From Typhlomys cinereus (taxonomy: Eukaryota; Chordata; Mammalia; Rodentia; Platacanthomyidae), in NCBI GenBank assembly GCA_023101885.1, contig JALPQD010000294.1:919501-983500 (forward strand): a stretch of 64,000 bases of DNA, given 5' to 3'. Within the stretch, counting starts at the first letter, position 1, and each line of letters begins with the position of its first letter. Of the stretch, positions 49,706-61,820 are shown piece by piece. The notes under the pieces are model-generated. The model made no database searches, was not told the DNA's origin, and saw only the letters and a program-made list of their open reading frames with translations. Made by a program: the position numbers and the translations under genes.

Positions 49706-49794
49706 AATTTTTTAAAGGAACAATTCATTGCAGAGGTGAATTCTTAAATGATTCCACAAACAAACTTTATCCTTTTTTTTCTTCAAAATCTTAC

Positions 49795-50010
49795 TGATCC
49801 AAGGGACTGCAAGACAGCTGAGTGAGTAACATGGCTGCATGCAAACCTGGTGAAATGAGTTTGAGCCCCAGAGGTCCACATATGTGGAAGAAGAGATGGG
49901 TCTCTGGGTTCTACCTGTGAGCCATAGTGTGCATGTGCATACCTACCCCCCACCTTTCTCCCCACCCCCCTTTCTTTCTCTAGTAAGTAAAATATTGAAA
50001 AGATTAAAAT
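49795..50010 (+). mobile_element. B3-like SINE, sense
   Basis: gactgcaagacagctgagtg ... gtttgagccccagaggtcca ... with a C-rich and A-rich end. Confidence 0.6.
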
Positions 50011-50449
50011 TCTTACTGAGCCGGATGACCGATGTTTAGAGACACAATTTTCTTCCTCCAGTAGGAACATTTTTAATAAAAGTTGATTTTTTGTTTTTGT
50101 TAATAGAGAGAATGGGAATAGAAAGTAGAAGTCTATTCTGGGAATAGAAATAGAATTGGTTTCTTAGCTACCTAATTTATTATCCTCGTGATGACAATAT
50201 TTATGATATTAAATGCAAATAACACTTCCTTTTACTTTTTCAATATTATATTTTAGCCATGTAATTTTTCTAAGGTGTCATTGAATAGCAGGTATAAAAT
50301 TTTTGTCTTCAAGTGATAGTACTATATTCACAGCAAGTTAGTCCCCTTTGCCTTTATAACTACCAGTCTTCCGTTTGTGAAAGATCACCAAGTTATGTAG
50401 GCTTTAAGTCCCTGAAATCGGCTAATGTTTGTGAAGTTAGGAAAGTAGT

Positions 50450-50872
50450 AGTCTGTTCCAATTTCCTTTCATGTTGCTGAATGCCTATAATACCCAACAA
50501 TTTAGGGGAACAGGGGCCCTACTCTTACATATGATTCTTGGTTGCATTTCATCATCATGGCTGGAGAGTTCAGCAGCCCAGAACTGGTCACATCCTATAT
50601 ATAGGAATTGCTGAGAAGAGAATGTACATTCTTGCATTGCCAGCATGACTGGATGGCTATATGCCAAAGTGGCCAAAGTGTGGAACCAGCTTTCTTCATC
50701 CTATCCATGAGAAGTCCCAGTCTATAATGGATGGAATTTGCTTATCAATTAGATATCTCCTACAGGCTTGCTCAAGACCTACCTTAAGTAAATAATTCAT
50801 TGTAGATTCGTCTAAAGATTTAGCACTCAGTTGTCAAGTTGTCACCTCTATCTAACTAGCACAACAGTCAAC
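50450..50872 (-). mobile_element. Decayed hAT-like (URR1-type) element
   Basis: The order of blocks matches 33409-33806 (gttgctgaatgcctataata ... caagttgtcacctctatcta) with many substitutions. Confidence 0.5.
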
Positions 50873-51634
50873 CGACCAAATCATCCTGTAGCTCCTCTGG
50901 CTTCTATCTAGAGTGACAATAAGTTAAGTTGTGGTCTTGCTATGGATTATAAATAAAGTGTTGGATGCATTTCGAGAAGTAAAGAAAAATATTTGTGTAA
51001 GATTATTCAGAAATTTAAGGTAGAGAAGATCCATTTTTCAACTTCCCTTCCAGTTTCTGTGTCTTACATCTACCAAGTGGCATATACTAAGGTCACAATA
51101 CAAGGATTTGAATGCATATGTGCATAAGAATCAATGTGGTAGTAACTCCAGGAGTGATTAGATGAGGAATAATGTGTAGGCATCTCATATGTGAGGTTAA
51201 TCTCACAAAAGCGTGCACTGTTTGAATTCTGAAAATTCTCCAACATACCAATCTACTAAATTCATTTCCACCTAAAATGGAAACATAGTGCACTTTATTT
51301 ATGATAAGGTTCTTTTACAGTGCTAAAAATGCATAAGATATAGAATAGTGGAGAAGGTCGATAGCATTAAGTTCTATGTTTTACTTACATATGCTTTCAA
51401 GTTTAATAGATTAAATTAAATGATAATCACTAGTCCAATTCAGGAAGGGAAAAAGCATGAGCACTGTAGGTTCCCGTTTGAGGCCTCATTAAGTCTATTT
51501 ATAATCAGTTAATAGAATGTAATCGGCTAAAAGAACAGGCTTTCAAGACATAATTCATCTTCATTTTTGAAATTGATATTTAATTATTTTAAACTTAATT
51601 ATGTTCATATAAGAGCTAGCAAAGGCTTTTTGCC
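50873..51634. other. Intronic sequence
   Basis: AT-rich, nothing recognised. Confidence 0.5.
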
Positions 51635-51760
51635 TCAGACTTTAGCATGTGTAAGAATCCCCTGACCAGTCTGTTATTAAGGGCATATTCACAAATGCCT
51701 AGCTCTCTGTCCTGATGTTTTGAATTGGGCTAAGGCACAGAACTCATTGATGTAATTTTA
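51635..51760. mobile_element. MER5A-like fragment
   Basis: cagactttagcatgtgtaag aatcccctgacc ... cctgatgttttgaattgggc matches MER5A order at low identity. Confidence 0.5.
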
Positions 51761-51784
51761 ATTCAGTGATACCCTTGTTCTTTT

Positions 51785-51890
51785 GGGGTATGCAGGGACA
51801 GGGTCTTTGCTCTGTAACTTAGGCTACCCTTGAACTTGTGATCCTCCTGCCTTAGTTTCCCAAGTGTTAGGATTACAACCAGGCTTGCTT
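51785..51890 (-). mobile_element. B1 SINE
   Basis: gacagggtctttgctctgta ... gatcctcctgccttagtttc ... gttaggattac is antisense B1. Confidence 0.75.
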
Positions 51891-51894
51891 TTCT

Positions 51895-52650
51895 TTTGCA
51901 GTGAGAAGATCCTTTGTGGCATTTTGGGTTAAGGGCCTTAGTATCCCTGTTCTGTTGGCCACATATCCAGGCTTTGGATTATCTTTTATTCTCCTTTCCT
52001 GTAAGAATGATTTACTCAGCTGGAAAAGGGATCTGGAGGTTTAAGGAATGTGGGAGAGGATATTAGAATACATGAGGGTTGGATGTTGAAAGGGGACTGC
52101 TGGGTGCAGAAGGGTTCAGGTGAATGAGGGAGGAAGACAAAGCATTGAAGAAAATGAGATGATGAATACTATTACTTGTATGCTAAGTAAAAGGCAGGCA
52201 AATTTTAAAAAAGCCCTAAACGAAATGAGAAAAAGAATTAGTGAACTCTGCCAATTTCCTCTAATTCTCAAACTCAGCCAACATTGACTCCTGATCTTCA
52301 CGTGCATACACTGCGTGCATGTACTCTCTCTTTCTCCAGATATTGCACATAGGACTGGGCATGCTAAGTGAAACAAGACCTGTTTGTCTTTACACCTTAT
52401 TCACACAGATCTTACAGGATTGTCACAAGGCTGCAGCAGAGATTTGGGTTATAGACTGAGGAGATTTGGAGGGACTTCTAGACAGAGCTGGGTGTAGAAT
52501 GCCTCTCCTAGAGGAAGCACACCAGTCATGTATTTAATTCCTTTTCTCTCTCTCTGCTGTACTTCTCCTCCAGTAATTCTTGCAGTTGCTCCTAGTACAT
52601 TACTAAGTAAATGACAGATTTTCAATAAGTGTTACAAATGCAGTGCATCA
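51895..52650. other. Intronic sequence
   Basis: No recognised element. Confidence 0.45.
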
Positions 52651-52654
52651 ACTG

Positions 52655-52892
52655 GGGTTTTGAGAAACGGTCAAGGGTTAAAGTCTTTGCCTTGCAAGCA
52701 AAAGTTTGGACCCCCACAACCCATATAAAAGTGATGGGTGGATATGGTGGTTGCCTGTAGTTCTGACCCCAAAGGTAAAATCTGGGAAACCTTAAAGCAA
52801 AGCAATAAAGAATTAAAGTAACACAGGATGATTCCTGAAGGGGCACCCTTGGGCCTCCACAGGCACACACACACTCAAGTGCCTTCTACTGT

Positions 52893-52924
<32 letters not shown>

Positions 52925-52937
52925 GCACACACACACA
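52655..52937 (+). mobile_element. Dip-like SINE, older subtype
   Basis: Head-like agaaacggtcaagggttaaa, gccttgcaagcaaaagtttg, the arm caagtgccttctactgtac and (CA)n. Confidence 0.7.
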
Positions 52938-53084
52938 AGAATGTATCACTATCACTGGTGCTTTATCTTCTATAGTATTCCAGTCAGGATGATTTGTTAA
53001 GAAAGCAAATGAGAAGTAAATGAGAGAATTGGAATGAGAAAGAGCTTAAGTAACACATGTGACACAATGTATAGGATGACAACT

Positions 53085-53178
53085 TTTGGAAGTTGGTTCT
53101 TTCATTCCACCATGTGAATTTAGGTTGGTAGTTCAAGAGCAGATGGCTTTATTTGTTGAGCCATCTTGTCATCCCTCT
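53085..53178 (-). mobile_element. B3-like SINE fragment
   Basis: acttttggaagttggttctt ... ttgttgagccatcttgtcat. Confidence 0.5.
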
Positions 53179-53179
53179 C

Positions 53180-54950
53180 TTTAAGATTTTAAAAACAGCA
53201 ACATTTATAGCAGAAATACATAGCATTGTTTACACTAAGCAGTGCATCTAAATATGCCTCAGTTGAATTTCACTGACTTTAAAATAATTAAATTTAAAAA
53301 AATATTTAAATTATTTAAATAAATATTAAATAAAAATTATTTTTAAATAATTTTATATCCCCCACCCAAAGCTCATGGAACATGAACAGAAGATGGGTTG
53401 GTAAGACTGTAAGAGCCTGAAGGGTAGAAGTGCAGTTAGACATTATGTTGCGGACATGACGGGAGTGTTGTATCCATGAATTCACTGCAGCTATTTATAT
53501 TTCCCAAGACCACTAATGAATTTGTCCTTTCAACATTTAACATTGAAAGGGTAAAGAACTGAAGAGACCCTATACTTCCCTGAAGGACTGATGAAGGTTA
53601 ATCCTGATGGGGGAGGTGCTTTCTTTAATGGTTTACTTAACTGAGGTGTGATTAATGTTCCACAGTGCTAAGATATATGCCATCAGAGGCAACCCAGATG
53701 AAATTCAGTGGGTCACTCATGCAAAAAAACAAGAAAATAGCAGGGAAGAAGCACAGATATGGGAAAAAAAGGGAGGATGGGATTGGGGATTAAGGTGTGA
53801 CAATATCATAAGCTTGACAAAAGAACGAAAAATAAGTTTGTGTTTACCAGGCTTAGGCTGTGCCCAAATTTAAAAGTGAGCATCCTGCATATATGCAGAG
53901 GGCTGTGGTCTCTTCTTGTCATACTGTCTCTGGTGTCAGTGTTCCTTCCTTTTTGCAGTCCTCTGCAGTTCTCCTTCACCTTACTGAATTCAACATCTTC
54001 GTGATTGAGTTTTTTTTTTTTTTTTTTTTGGTGACCTGTTATTGCTTCAGTGCTTCAATTCTTCACTTTTGTTAAATGTTATGTTATGGCTGCTTTTGTT
54101 CTTGGCTGGGCTCACTGCTCCTGGATAGCAAGAGTTTTATTTGCTTCAAAGTCTTGGATACTCTACCTGTTGAGAATGAGTTTTCACAAGAACTTCAAGA
54201 AGGAGTGAAACATGTATGAAGAGCTCTGTCTTGTTGCTGGCATCTTTCAATGTAAAGCTCTATATGCAGAGTTTCATTTCTAGTAAAGGTAAAAAACCAG
54301 CCTTGCAGGATTGCCTGTTTCCCTTTTCAGTGATGACTGTTTCACTTGAAGGGCCTGCTTTTGTCACCTGTGACACATCAGTTCATGTTTCAGTAGTGGA
54401 CTGCTTTGACCATGTGAGGTGGAGGAGTGCTACTGAGTTATGTAGCTGCGTTTGTCATTGGTGTTCATGGTATCAGGTAAGTGTTTATGGTGAACAGGTC
54501 ATCAAACACCACAATTACCTAGACTTTCTGAATTTTTGATTAAGCACCTTTCTCTTCTGAGAACATCTGACACTTTCATAAAATCTTACCAGCATCCAGC
54601 CTGGCTATTCCTTAACAGTCTCAAAAAGGGAGTTTTGTACTTTAGCTTCTATCACTGAACACTTGAGTGGTAGGAAAAAAAAAAAAAAAAAGATTCTTTA
54701 TTTCAGACTTCCCAAGGCTGCTTTGAATGGTTTGCTTTAAAAATAGATTTTCATGAACATTATTGGTTACAGTCAAGAGGAGTTAAGGAAGAATCATAAA
54801 ATCGATGCTATTCTAAGTTTGTTATCCTCTGAATGCACTGTCAGTTCTGTTTAGCTAATAAAATTCGCTTCTAAGTTTTCTTCCAGATAAAGAAATGATC
54901 TGGGTTTGGAAATTAGAAGTCAGTTTTGGCTATGTCTCTGCTTGCTGTTT
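53180..54950. other. Intronic sequence
   Basis: AT-palindromic stretch at 53278-53352, T-run at 54009-54029, A-run at 54675-54691. No exon seen; the 107-codon frame at 54216-54539 is unrecognised and probably chance. Confidence 0.45.
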
Positions 54951-54954
54951 TGAT

Positions 54955-55560
54955 GTTAATGAGGCTACTTTAGGGGCTTAGGTGAAATAATAACTCTTTG
55001 TAGTTATATGAGAGGCTTCAAACAGCTCAAGGAGCTGTGGATTTTTGCAACAACCTCATTAATATCCATATCATCCTCTGGTAGGTTGGAGGTACAGGAA
55101 ATAAACCACCTGTGTAATTGCTTGTCTGAGGTTAGATCTGTAGTGGGACCAGCTCTGAGAAGTTGGTCTGGTCATGTGTGCACATTATTTCTCATTCTAT
55201 GAGCTGGGAAAGGGAAACAATTGCTGTGTGGAGGTCTGATTTTATTTTTGCAAACTTGAGGATATTGAAGGTCAATCTACAATCCAAGTGTACATTTACT
55301 GCAGCTTCCTGTGGTGTTTTTTTTTAAGCATAGTTTTACAAGACTAAGATCTCCCTCCTGCTTTTTTTTTAGTTTTATTTCCCATGACTCATTATGCCCT
55401 GCCATGCCCCATTTCACGTCTCTTGCTGCCGCGTGCCTTTACATGTGCTGCTTGCCTTGCTATGCTCTTTTCCCTCCTTGCCTGCATGATAAATTCTTAC
55501 TGTCCTTGAAACCTAGACTTCTCCTCCTGATCCTGTCCTAAGCATCTATCTCCTGCAGCT
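54955..55560. mobile_element. MIR-like and L2-like ancient remnants
   Basis: 54955-55170 has MIR-like order at low identity. 55380-55560 resembles an L2 3' region (gcctttacatgtgctgcttg ... aaattcttactgtccttgaa). Confidence 0.4.
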
Positions 55561-57060
55561 CAGCAACATGATTCTGCCATCCTGCTGTTCCTGCTGGTAC
55601 TGTGGGCATGCTGTTAGTTAGGGCATCAAGAATTCCCACAACCAGTTTGGAAGCTTCTGATTAATTATGTGATGAAGTAGTTTTTTTTTTTATTAAAATT
55701 TAATTATACATTTAAAGTAGTTTTTTTATTGTTAATTCCTGTATAATTACCTTCAATATAGTTACAGAATGAACAAAATGCATGTACATTTAGCTTTTGT
55801 ATAAACTGGAAACTTGTTTTTTATAGTTTACTGTATGTCATCAACTTCTATCCCTTGCAAATTCTACCTTAATTTCTAGTCTTCTAGTATCCTGCTGAAG
55901 TTAGGAATTTTCACAAGTGAATTATTACTGATTGAGATAAAATGATACAGAGTTGATATGTATATCTTAGTCTACATTGTACTATTAGAACAGAGTATCC
56001 AAAACTGTGCAATTTAGAAAGAACAGAGATTTATTTCTTGTAATTCTAGGTTGGGAAGTCTTAGATCAAGGGGTTGGCATCTGACAGGGTCTTCTTATAT
56101 ATTCATGGTTGTAACATGTAAGAAAGATGAATTGTGCGACTGCATGTTCTTTAGTAAATAGTCTTGATTCACTATTGAGAGTGGTGATCACATGATTTCC
56201 AACACTCACATTTGACAACTCTTTGCTATCCTGTCACATTTGGAATTGAGGTTTTTTAATGCATGCTTTTTTGCATTAAAGCCATAATAGTATATGACCT
56301 TAGGGTAGACTGTACACCTCCGTGCTAAGGTTTGTACCATAGGCTTTGTGTGTGACAGGTAAGTGCTGTACTACTGAGCTACATTCCAAGTCCCTATGCT
56401 GCATTCCAGTGCGTATTAATATCTTCCATACTATCTTCATTTAGGTCCAAGGGCTTTGTATTCTCATGTTTCTCTTAGATAATATCAATTGTTCAAAGAG
56501 ATTTAAGTTTTCCTCTTATCTGAATAAATAATACAGAATTGTGGTTCAACAGGAGAGAAAATCTGTTAGACTGAAGTTTTTTCATTTAGAGTAGATTATT
56601 ATTCTAAAAATATTTCACTAATTAGTGCAAAATAAAGGAACTTAAATTTTATTGAGTAACTCAATTGTTTCTAGATTTACTGATTATGAATTTGTTATCA
56701 TTAGGATAGAACCTGTAAATCATTTGAAGTCCACAGTGTCAGTTTTTTAAAGTATATCACATATTTGAAGAATCATTGATCTCTGTGTCTCTGGAAAAAT
56801 CTCTGTGTCTTTGTCTGTTAATTCTTTTACCAATAATTGGGAACCTAATATAGTTTGAATGCCCCCAATCTGAAAAACCAAGACTATAATTATTTTTTAG
56901 CCAAAACTTTTTGAGCATTGGCATTATGGTACTCAATTGTAAAGACTGTATGAATATTCCAAACCTTCAAACACTCAGTAATACTTTTGTCCCAAGCATT
57001 TTAGATAGGAATAGCCAATATAGAGTTACCATATGCTATAAAAGGCATTTAAAATAGTTT
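55561..57060. other. Intronic sequence
   Basis: Mostly unrecognised and AT-rich. An ID-like antisense remnant lies at about 56315-56395 (gtactactgagctacattcc). Confidence 0.45.
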
Positions 57061-57064
57061 ATTT

Positions 57065-57262
57065 ATTTCTTTGAGAGAGAGGGATAAAAGGAAAGAGAGA
57101 GAGAGAAGTGGGGGGAGAGTGAGCATGCACATGCAGGTGATGGTATTTGGATGTAGGTTAGAGGACAACTTTTAGAAGTCAGTTTTCTCTTCCATCATGT
57201 GGGCTTCTGGGAGTTGAACTCAGGTTGCCAGGTTTTCATATAATAGTTTTACCTCTAGTGCT
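57065..57262 (-). mobile_element. B3-like SINE with purine-rich tail
   Basis: gagagagagggataaaagga ... ttagaggacaacttttagaa ... ggagttgaactcaggttgcc. Confidence 0.7.
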
Positions 57263-57329
57263 ATTTTTATGGTTCTGGAAGGTACTTCTTAAATAATTAA
57301 AAAAAATTCTATTAGCAATGAGTTAAGCA

Positions 57330-57520
57330 TAGTTTTTTCCCCACTTTTTTTCCCTAACCATACAGGCTCAATAGGTAACCCCATCCTCTTCCTTCCTCCT
57401 CCCTTCCCCAGAAATCCCCCTTGTACTTTTCCCTATTCCTCCCTTATTTTCATTCCACCCTCCTTTCTCCTCCTCTTCCAGTGCCTACCCCTTCCTCCCT
57501 CCCATCCCCTAGAGCAAGGA
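57330..57520 (-). mobile_element. Short L1 3' end
   Basis: The + strand reads ccctaaccatacaggctcaa taggtaacc then a C/T-rich tract, the complement of the L1 3' terminus and G-rich tract. It is severely 5'-truncated. Confidence 0.75.
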
Positions 57521-57964
57521 TAGTTATTTTTATGTTATGGATAGGAAGCTAAGGCAGAGTTGTTAATTGACAGAACTCATTTACAGTGAGTGTATACCTT
57601 GGCTGTGGATTGAATGTTCCTGACAGTGTTAATAATTTCTACTGTATTCACAGCTTTGCATTGTTTAAAGTTGTTTCCATCTATTTGGTTTTTTGATGCT
57701 AGGCTAAGTCTTTCTTGTTATTTGCTATATAAGAGTCTAGAGAAGGCTTTGATAATAGAGGAGTTTCCACAAATATAATTGGAATATGTGTTGAAATTCA
57801 TCATGACAATTTCATGTATTTCATGACATATTATAACTCAATAAGAATTTAAAAATTTGTAGTTCTCATAGCTAAAAAATGTTCTTTACAACATTTATTA
57901 GTTACATGCCTCTAAAATTTCAAGTATTTTTAATCTTAAGATGCCAAGGTCACTTATACCTTTT

Positions 57965-58562
57965 TTTTTTTTAGAAGACCTTTTATTTTTTTAAACATTT
58001 TTTATTATTATTTCTGCTCATACAAACTTAGTAGGTACACCGGTTCCCCCCTCTCTCATCCTCCCCCTGAACTCCCTGCTCCCTCTCCCCTCACCTCTCC
58101 CTCCCCATCCCCCAGTGCCTCCCCCCCCAATTCCCAGAGAGTCCTTTACTGTGCATGCCTGACTCTCCTCTGGGCCCTCCTCTCCGATGACGTACAAGGA
58201 CGCAGTGGCATTTCCCAGAACCCTTTCCTGTGTTCCCCTTAAGCATAGGAACACTACTGTGGCTGTCAGTCTCTTGCCTCCAAAGATCTTGGTGCCTTTA
58301 GCAAATGCTAGACTTTATGGGGTCAATAGTGTGTTGGACATTGCGCAGGGCATGCAAAGTCCAATTATGATTGCTTCGGCCCTAACTTGTTTGGAGTATC
58401 TTGCATATCATTACTCCTCCCATCCTTGTGCTCTTTCAGTCTTACTGCCCGCTCTTCCGCAAATGTCCCTGAGCTTCAGGATGGGGAGAGATTAGGCTGG
58501 CCTGGTTCTAGGTTGTTGATATAGAGTCTCTGAAGTTCTGGATTGTGGTTTGTTGATTTTCT
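57965..58562 (-). mobile_element. L1 3' UTR copy inserted 30 bp before a BBS9 exon
   Basis: The exact 15-bp TSD tcacttatacctttt lies at 57950-57964 and 58563-58577. The L1 3' terminus (ctcatacaaacttagtaggt) and the pyrimidine tract are at the left; the copy is 5'-truncated at 598 bp. The right TSD is part of the acceptor region of the exon at 58593. Confidence 0.96.
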
Positions 58563-58592
58563 TCACTTATACCTTTTGTCTCTTTTTTATAG

Positions 58593-58677
58593 GTACCAAG
58601 TTCTTGCTTTTGCAACAGATGCAGATAAAAGGCAGGAGACTGAGCAGCAGAAGCTTGGTTCTGGAAAAAGACTAGTT
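58593..58677 (+). CDS. BBS9: BBS9 internal exon (about human residues 207-234)
   Basis: This is the second BBS9 exon in the window. It encodes YQVLAFATDADKRQETEQQK followed by LGSGKRLV, a near-exact match to human BBS9 from memory. Its first base completes the Lys codon split from 48296-48297, and it ends on a codon boundary. The acceptor is ...tcttttttatag before 58593 and the donor is gtaagg from 58678. The segment is still in the beta-propeller and is a charged stretch. The exon sits only 30 bp downstream of a 598-bp antisense L1 insertion, whose TSD overlaps the exon's pyrimidine tract and likely branch point. Splicing efficiency could therefore differ from related species, although the sites themselves are intact. 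Confidence 0.95.
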
Positions 58678-58739
58678 GTAAGGCCTTTAAAACATATATA
58701 AACATTTTAGTAATGCAGTGTCTTATTATATTTGTTTGT

Positions 58740-59462
58740 GAAAAATTTCTGCAAGATTCCCTGAACCTTGAGTTAGGGGTGGTTTTGATGTTCTGTTAAA
58801 GCCTGAGTAGTCCACAGTCACTTATTCTCTGAACTTTGGCTGGTTGTGGTTCTCTGCATTTAAATATCTCCATTGCAAAAGGATGCTCCTTGGCCAAATG
58901 CTGAGAGCTTTAATGGATGGATATAATCATAAACATTTAGATGGCAGCTTCATATCAAGTATTTATAATTAACCTTAGTAGTTCAGACCCACCAGGGGCC
59001 TATGGTTTCTCTTTTCCCAGGTAGTGTGCTTGATTTATAGTACTGGGCATGTATTCTTTGCCAAAAAAGCAATGTAACCCGAAAGCTACTGTTTACCCCC
59101 ATATCATTGATGCTACTATTGCACCAATGATCGTCTCTTGCCAGAATTGTTGTTGTAGCTTGTGGCACTCTCAGCTGGGGTGGGCTGTTGATTACTTTTT
59201 TTCTCCTGGCAACCTGCATCATTCATTCTTGCACTATGTGCTATAAAAATAGGCCAGCAATGAAGAAGCTTCCAAATAATTCCAGCTTCTTTTTTCCATG
59301 TCCTGTGATCCATGTGTGCATTGTCTTCAGCAATATGGTCTTATTACCAGTTTCAAGAGGACAACCAAGAGAAATTGAGAATCCCTATATTGTTTTGGGG
59401 GCCTTGAAAGCCTCTCTAGTCAGCAGTTCATTAGGAGGTATCATGTATCATGTACAGTGAAC
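58740..59462 (-). mobile_element. Old L1 3' region
   Basis: It shares block order with 14.9-15.57 kb (ctttggctggttgtggttct; tccatgtcctgtgatccatg; ttgttttgggggccttgaaa). Confidence 0.62.
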
Positions 59463-59559
59463 TTTATTTAATCACATAAGGCTTTTGGTAGTATCATCTT
59501 GGGGGCAATTTCTATTTTCTCTTTTCTGTCCTTGTCTGTGAGTTTTATCTTTTTAGTAT

Positions 59560-59780
59560 TTTAAAATTTATTTTAAAATTTTAATTATTTTTATTTCTTC
59601 TTTGACAATTTCATACATACATATAGTGTGTTTTGATTGTATTCTATCCTTTACCCTCTTTTATGTCCCTCCCACCTCCTTTGGAGTCCTAAACAAATTG
59701 CATCCAGTTTTCATTATTTTTATGACCTCCCCTGAATTTAATCACAGTCATTTTCATGACTGTATGAACATTGTTAACTA
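59560..59780 (-). mobile_element. Lx-like L1 3' UTR fragment
   Basis: ttgacaatttcatacataca ... ttgattgtattctatccttt is typical of Lx 3' UTRs in antisense. Confidence 0.6.
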
Positions 59781-60374
59781 AAGCTTAGGCAGCTTATCAG
59801 TGACTACTCCAGTGAACAAAATGACACTTTGTTCCACAGCCAGCAAGTGCTGGGATCATCATTTGTCTATGCCTGACTTTCCCTTATTTACCCTTATTTG
59901 TTTATTATAAATTAATATTGAGGGTACTCACTTTTTTTCAAATGCATTTTCTCTGTTTCAGCTCCTTGATTTACACAAATAATTTAATTGGAAAATGAGT
60001 TCTAAAAAGCTTTTCTTTCATATGTGTGTCTTGTGATCATCATTTTGTTATTTTAAGAAGCATTTACTCAACATGGGCCACATTCCACTGAAGTGAAGAT
60101 TCCCTGGTGGTGTCCCTAATAGCTTAGTCACTGCTTTGTGTAACACTGCATATTAATATACTGTAAAGTTGTCTGTGTTTCAAACTGTTTCATACTGTTT
60201 TATTGATTATAAAATATGATTTGCAAGTGGAATATGGTATTTTTAATAACTTTATACTAAAGTGGAAGTATAAAGATGTAAAAATTGCATAGCGATACCT
60301 AGTACCACTGGTATTATAATATGTACAGATGAAAAACTGTTTAAATCGGGCTTAGTGAAGAAATCATCTCAAAC

Positions 60375-60720
60375 ATTTATGATTTCTTTTTATACTTTGA
60401 CAGTTTTCATACATGTATGTAATGAATTTTATTTGTTTTTGCCCCTTCTTTTCCTAAGTCTCCCTCTTTTATGTGTGGTATCTCTGTCTGTGTGTGTGCA
60501 CTTTACTTAGATTAATAAGAATTGTTGTTGCCACCCCCTTTCTCTCTCTCTTTTTCCATTAGCCTGTTCTAAAATGCTTGTTCCAGCATATCAGTGGCTA
60601 CACTACTGAGGAAAGTGGCTCCCCAGAATTGACTGTTAGTAATCCCTGAGGGAGAAGTGAGGCCTTATGAGCCCTTTCCCATTCTTTAATAAATTGCTGA
60701 GAGACCCAGTTTTGTGTGGA
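60375..60720 (-). mobile_element. Old L1 3' UTR fragment
   Basis: It resembles 59560-59780 and 43540 onward (ttgacagttttcatacatgt; caccccctttctctctctct). Confidence 0.5.
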
Positions 60721-60757
60721 TCATCTATAGCAAGCTCATGTCGGTAATAGATTATTT

Positions 60758-60761
60758 TTTT

Positions 60762-60796
<35 letters not shown>

Positions 60797-61022
60797 AGAG
60801 GGCACTGTGTATGTGCCTGTAGTGGCCCAAGGATATTTCAGGATCTATTCAGGATCACTCTCCTTCCTTATTGCTATTCTCTGGTGTTTCCCAGGTTCTG
60901 TCTTTCATGGCCAGGCTACTGCCATTTCTAACCTGTGTTTTTCATAGGATCTGGGATCCTGAATTCAGGTCCTTTTGCTTGAGAGGCAAAGGCTTAATCC
61001 CTCAGTATCTCTATAGCTGGCA
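60758..61022 (-). mobile_element. Dip-like SINE, older subtype
   Basis: A pure (GT)n, gtcagagggcactgtgtatg, a body with deletions and an eroded head complement. Confidence 0.78.
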
Positions 61023-61064
61023 ATGTATCATTTTTAATTGCATTTCATTCATTCATTCATTCAT

Positions 61065-61412
61065 GCATTCATTTATTTATAGAGAGGGAGAGGGTACATC
61101 CCATGGTGTACATTTGGTGGTCACAGGACAACTTTAAAAAGTTGGTTCTGTCCTTCCACAATTTGAGCTCAGTTGGTTAAACTCAGGTCACTAAGTTGTG
61201 CACAGATATCTGTAACCACTGAGCCATTATTATTGCATGTATGTATAATGTGCGTTTGTGGGTATATGTGTCATGACACATGTGGATGTCAGAGGGCAAC
61301 TTTAAGGAGTTGATTCTCTTATTTCACCTATATGTTAGTTCCTGGAATTAAACCCAGGTCATCAGGCTTTTGTGTCAAACACTTTTACCCACTGAGTCAT
61401 ATCTATCATTTT
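61065..61412 (-). mobile_element. Two adjacent B3-like SINEs
   Basis: 61065-61236 and 61240-61412 each end with (ta)cccactgag-type head complements (aaccactgagccattat; acccactgagtcatatc). Confidence 0.7.
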
Positions 61413-61820
61413 TTTTTTTGTGAAGAACAGTGAAAGACCCTTTTTTCTAGCTTTCTGGATACGTGGTACAATGTTTTGTAGTAGACTGTATTTATAAATG
61501 TAAGTAAGTACCCACTGACCAGCTTTTCAACTTCCCTAGAATTTTCAGGGAAATGGGTAACTTTTTTTTTCAAAAAAAGATCTTTTGGGTCACTAAACAG
61601 CCCATATTACTTGTTAGAGATAGGATCAATCTGCTAGAGTATATAAATCCCAGAGTAGTGATAGCAAACAAACCAACCTTAAAGAGTAAATGGAGGCGAA
61701 GTTAGCCATTCTTTATGATTCTGCTTTGATGTAAATCAGTATCTTAATTTATGTTGATATAAAAGTAACTGGAATATATTGCTTTTAGCAACTAAATTAA
61801 TCCTGTATTTTGATTTACAG

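Larger units (their letters stand above)
48298..58592 (+). other. BBS9: BBS9 intron between exons 48123-48297 and 58593-58677
   Basis: This is a phase-2 U2-type intron of 10.3 kb with GTAAGT at the donor and TTTTTTATAG at the acceptor. It contains an old Dip SINE (48.6 kb), B3-like SINEs, a GC-rich degenerate repeat (49.2 kb), a decayed hAT-like element (50.45 kb), a MER5A-like piece, a + strand SINE (52.65 kb), MIR- and L2-like remnants near 55 kb and an L1 tail immediately before the acceptor. Confidence 0.9.
58678..61820 (+). other. BBS9: BBS9 intron (phase 0)
   Basis: The donor is gtaagg and the acceptor is tttacag. The 3.1-kb intron holds an old antisense L1 3' region (58.74-59.46 kb), Lx-like 3' UTR pieces (59.56-59.78 and 60.38-60.72 kb), an old Dip SINE (60.76-61.02 kb) and two adjacent B3-like SINEs (61.07-61.41 kb). 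The last 400 bp before the exon look unique. Confidence 0.9.

Noticed and set aside
54216..54539. 107-codon frame in the BBS9 intron
   Set aside because: It has no known motif, and the BBS9 exons on either side already join in frame without it.
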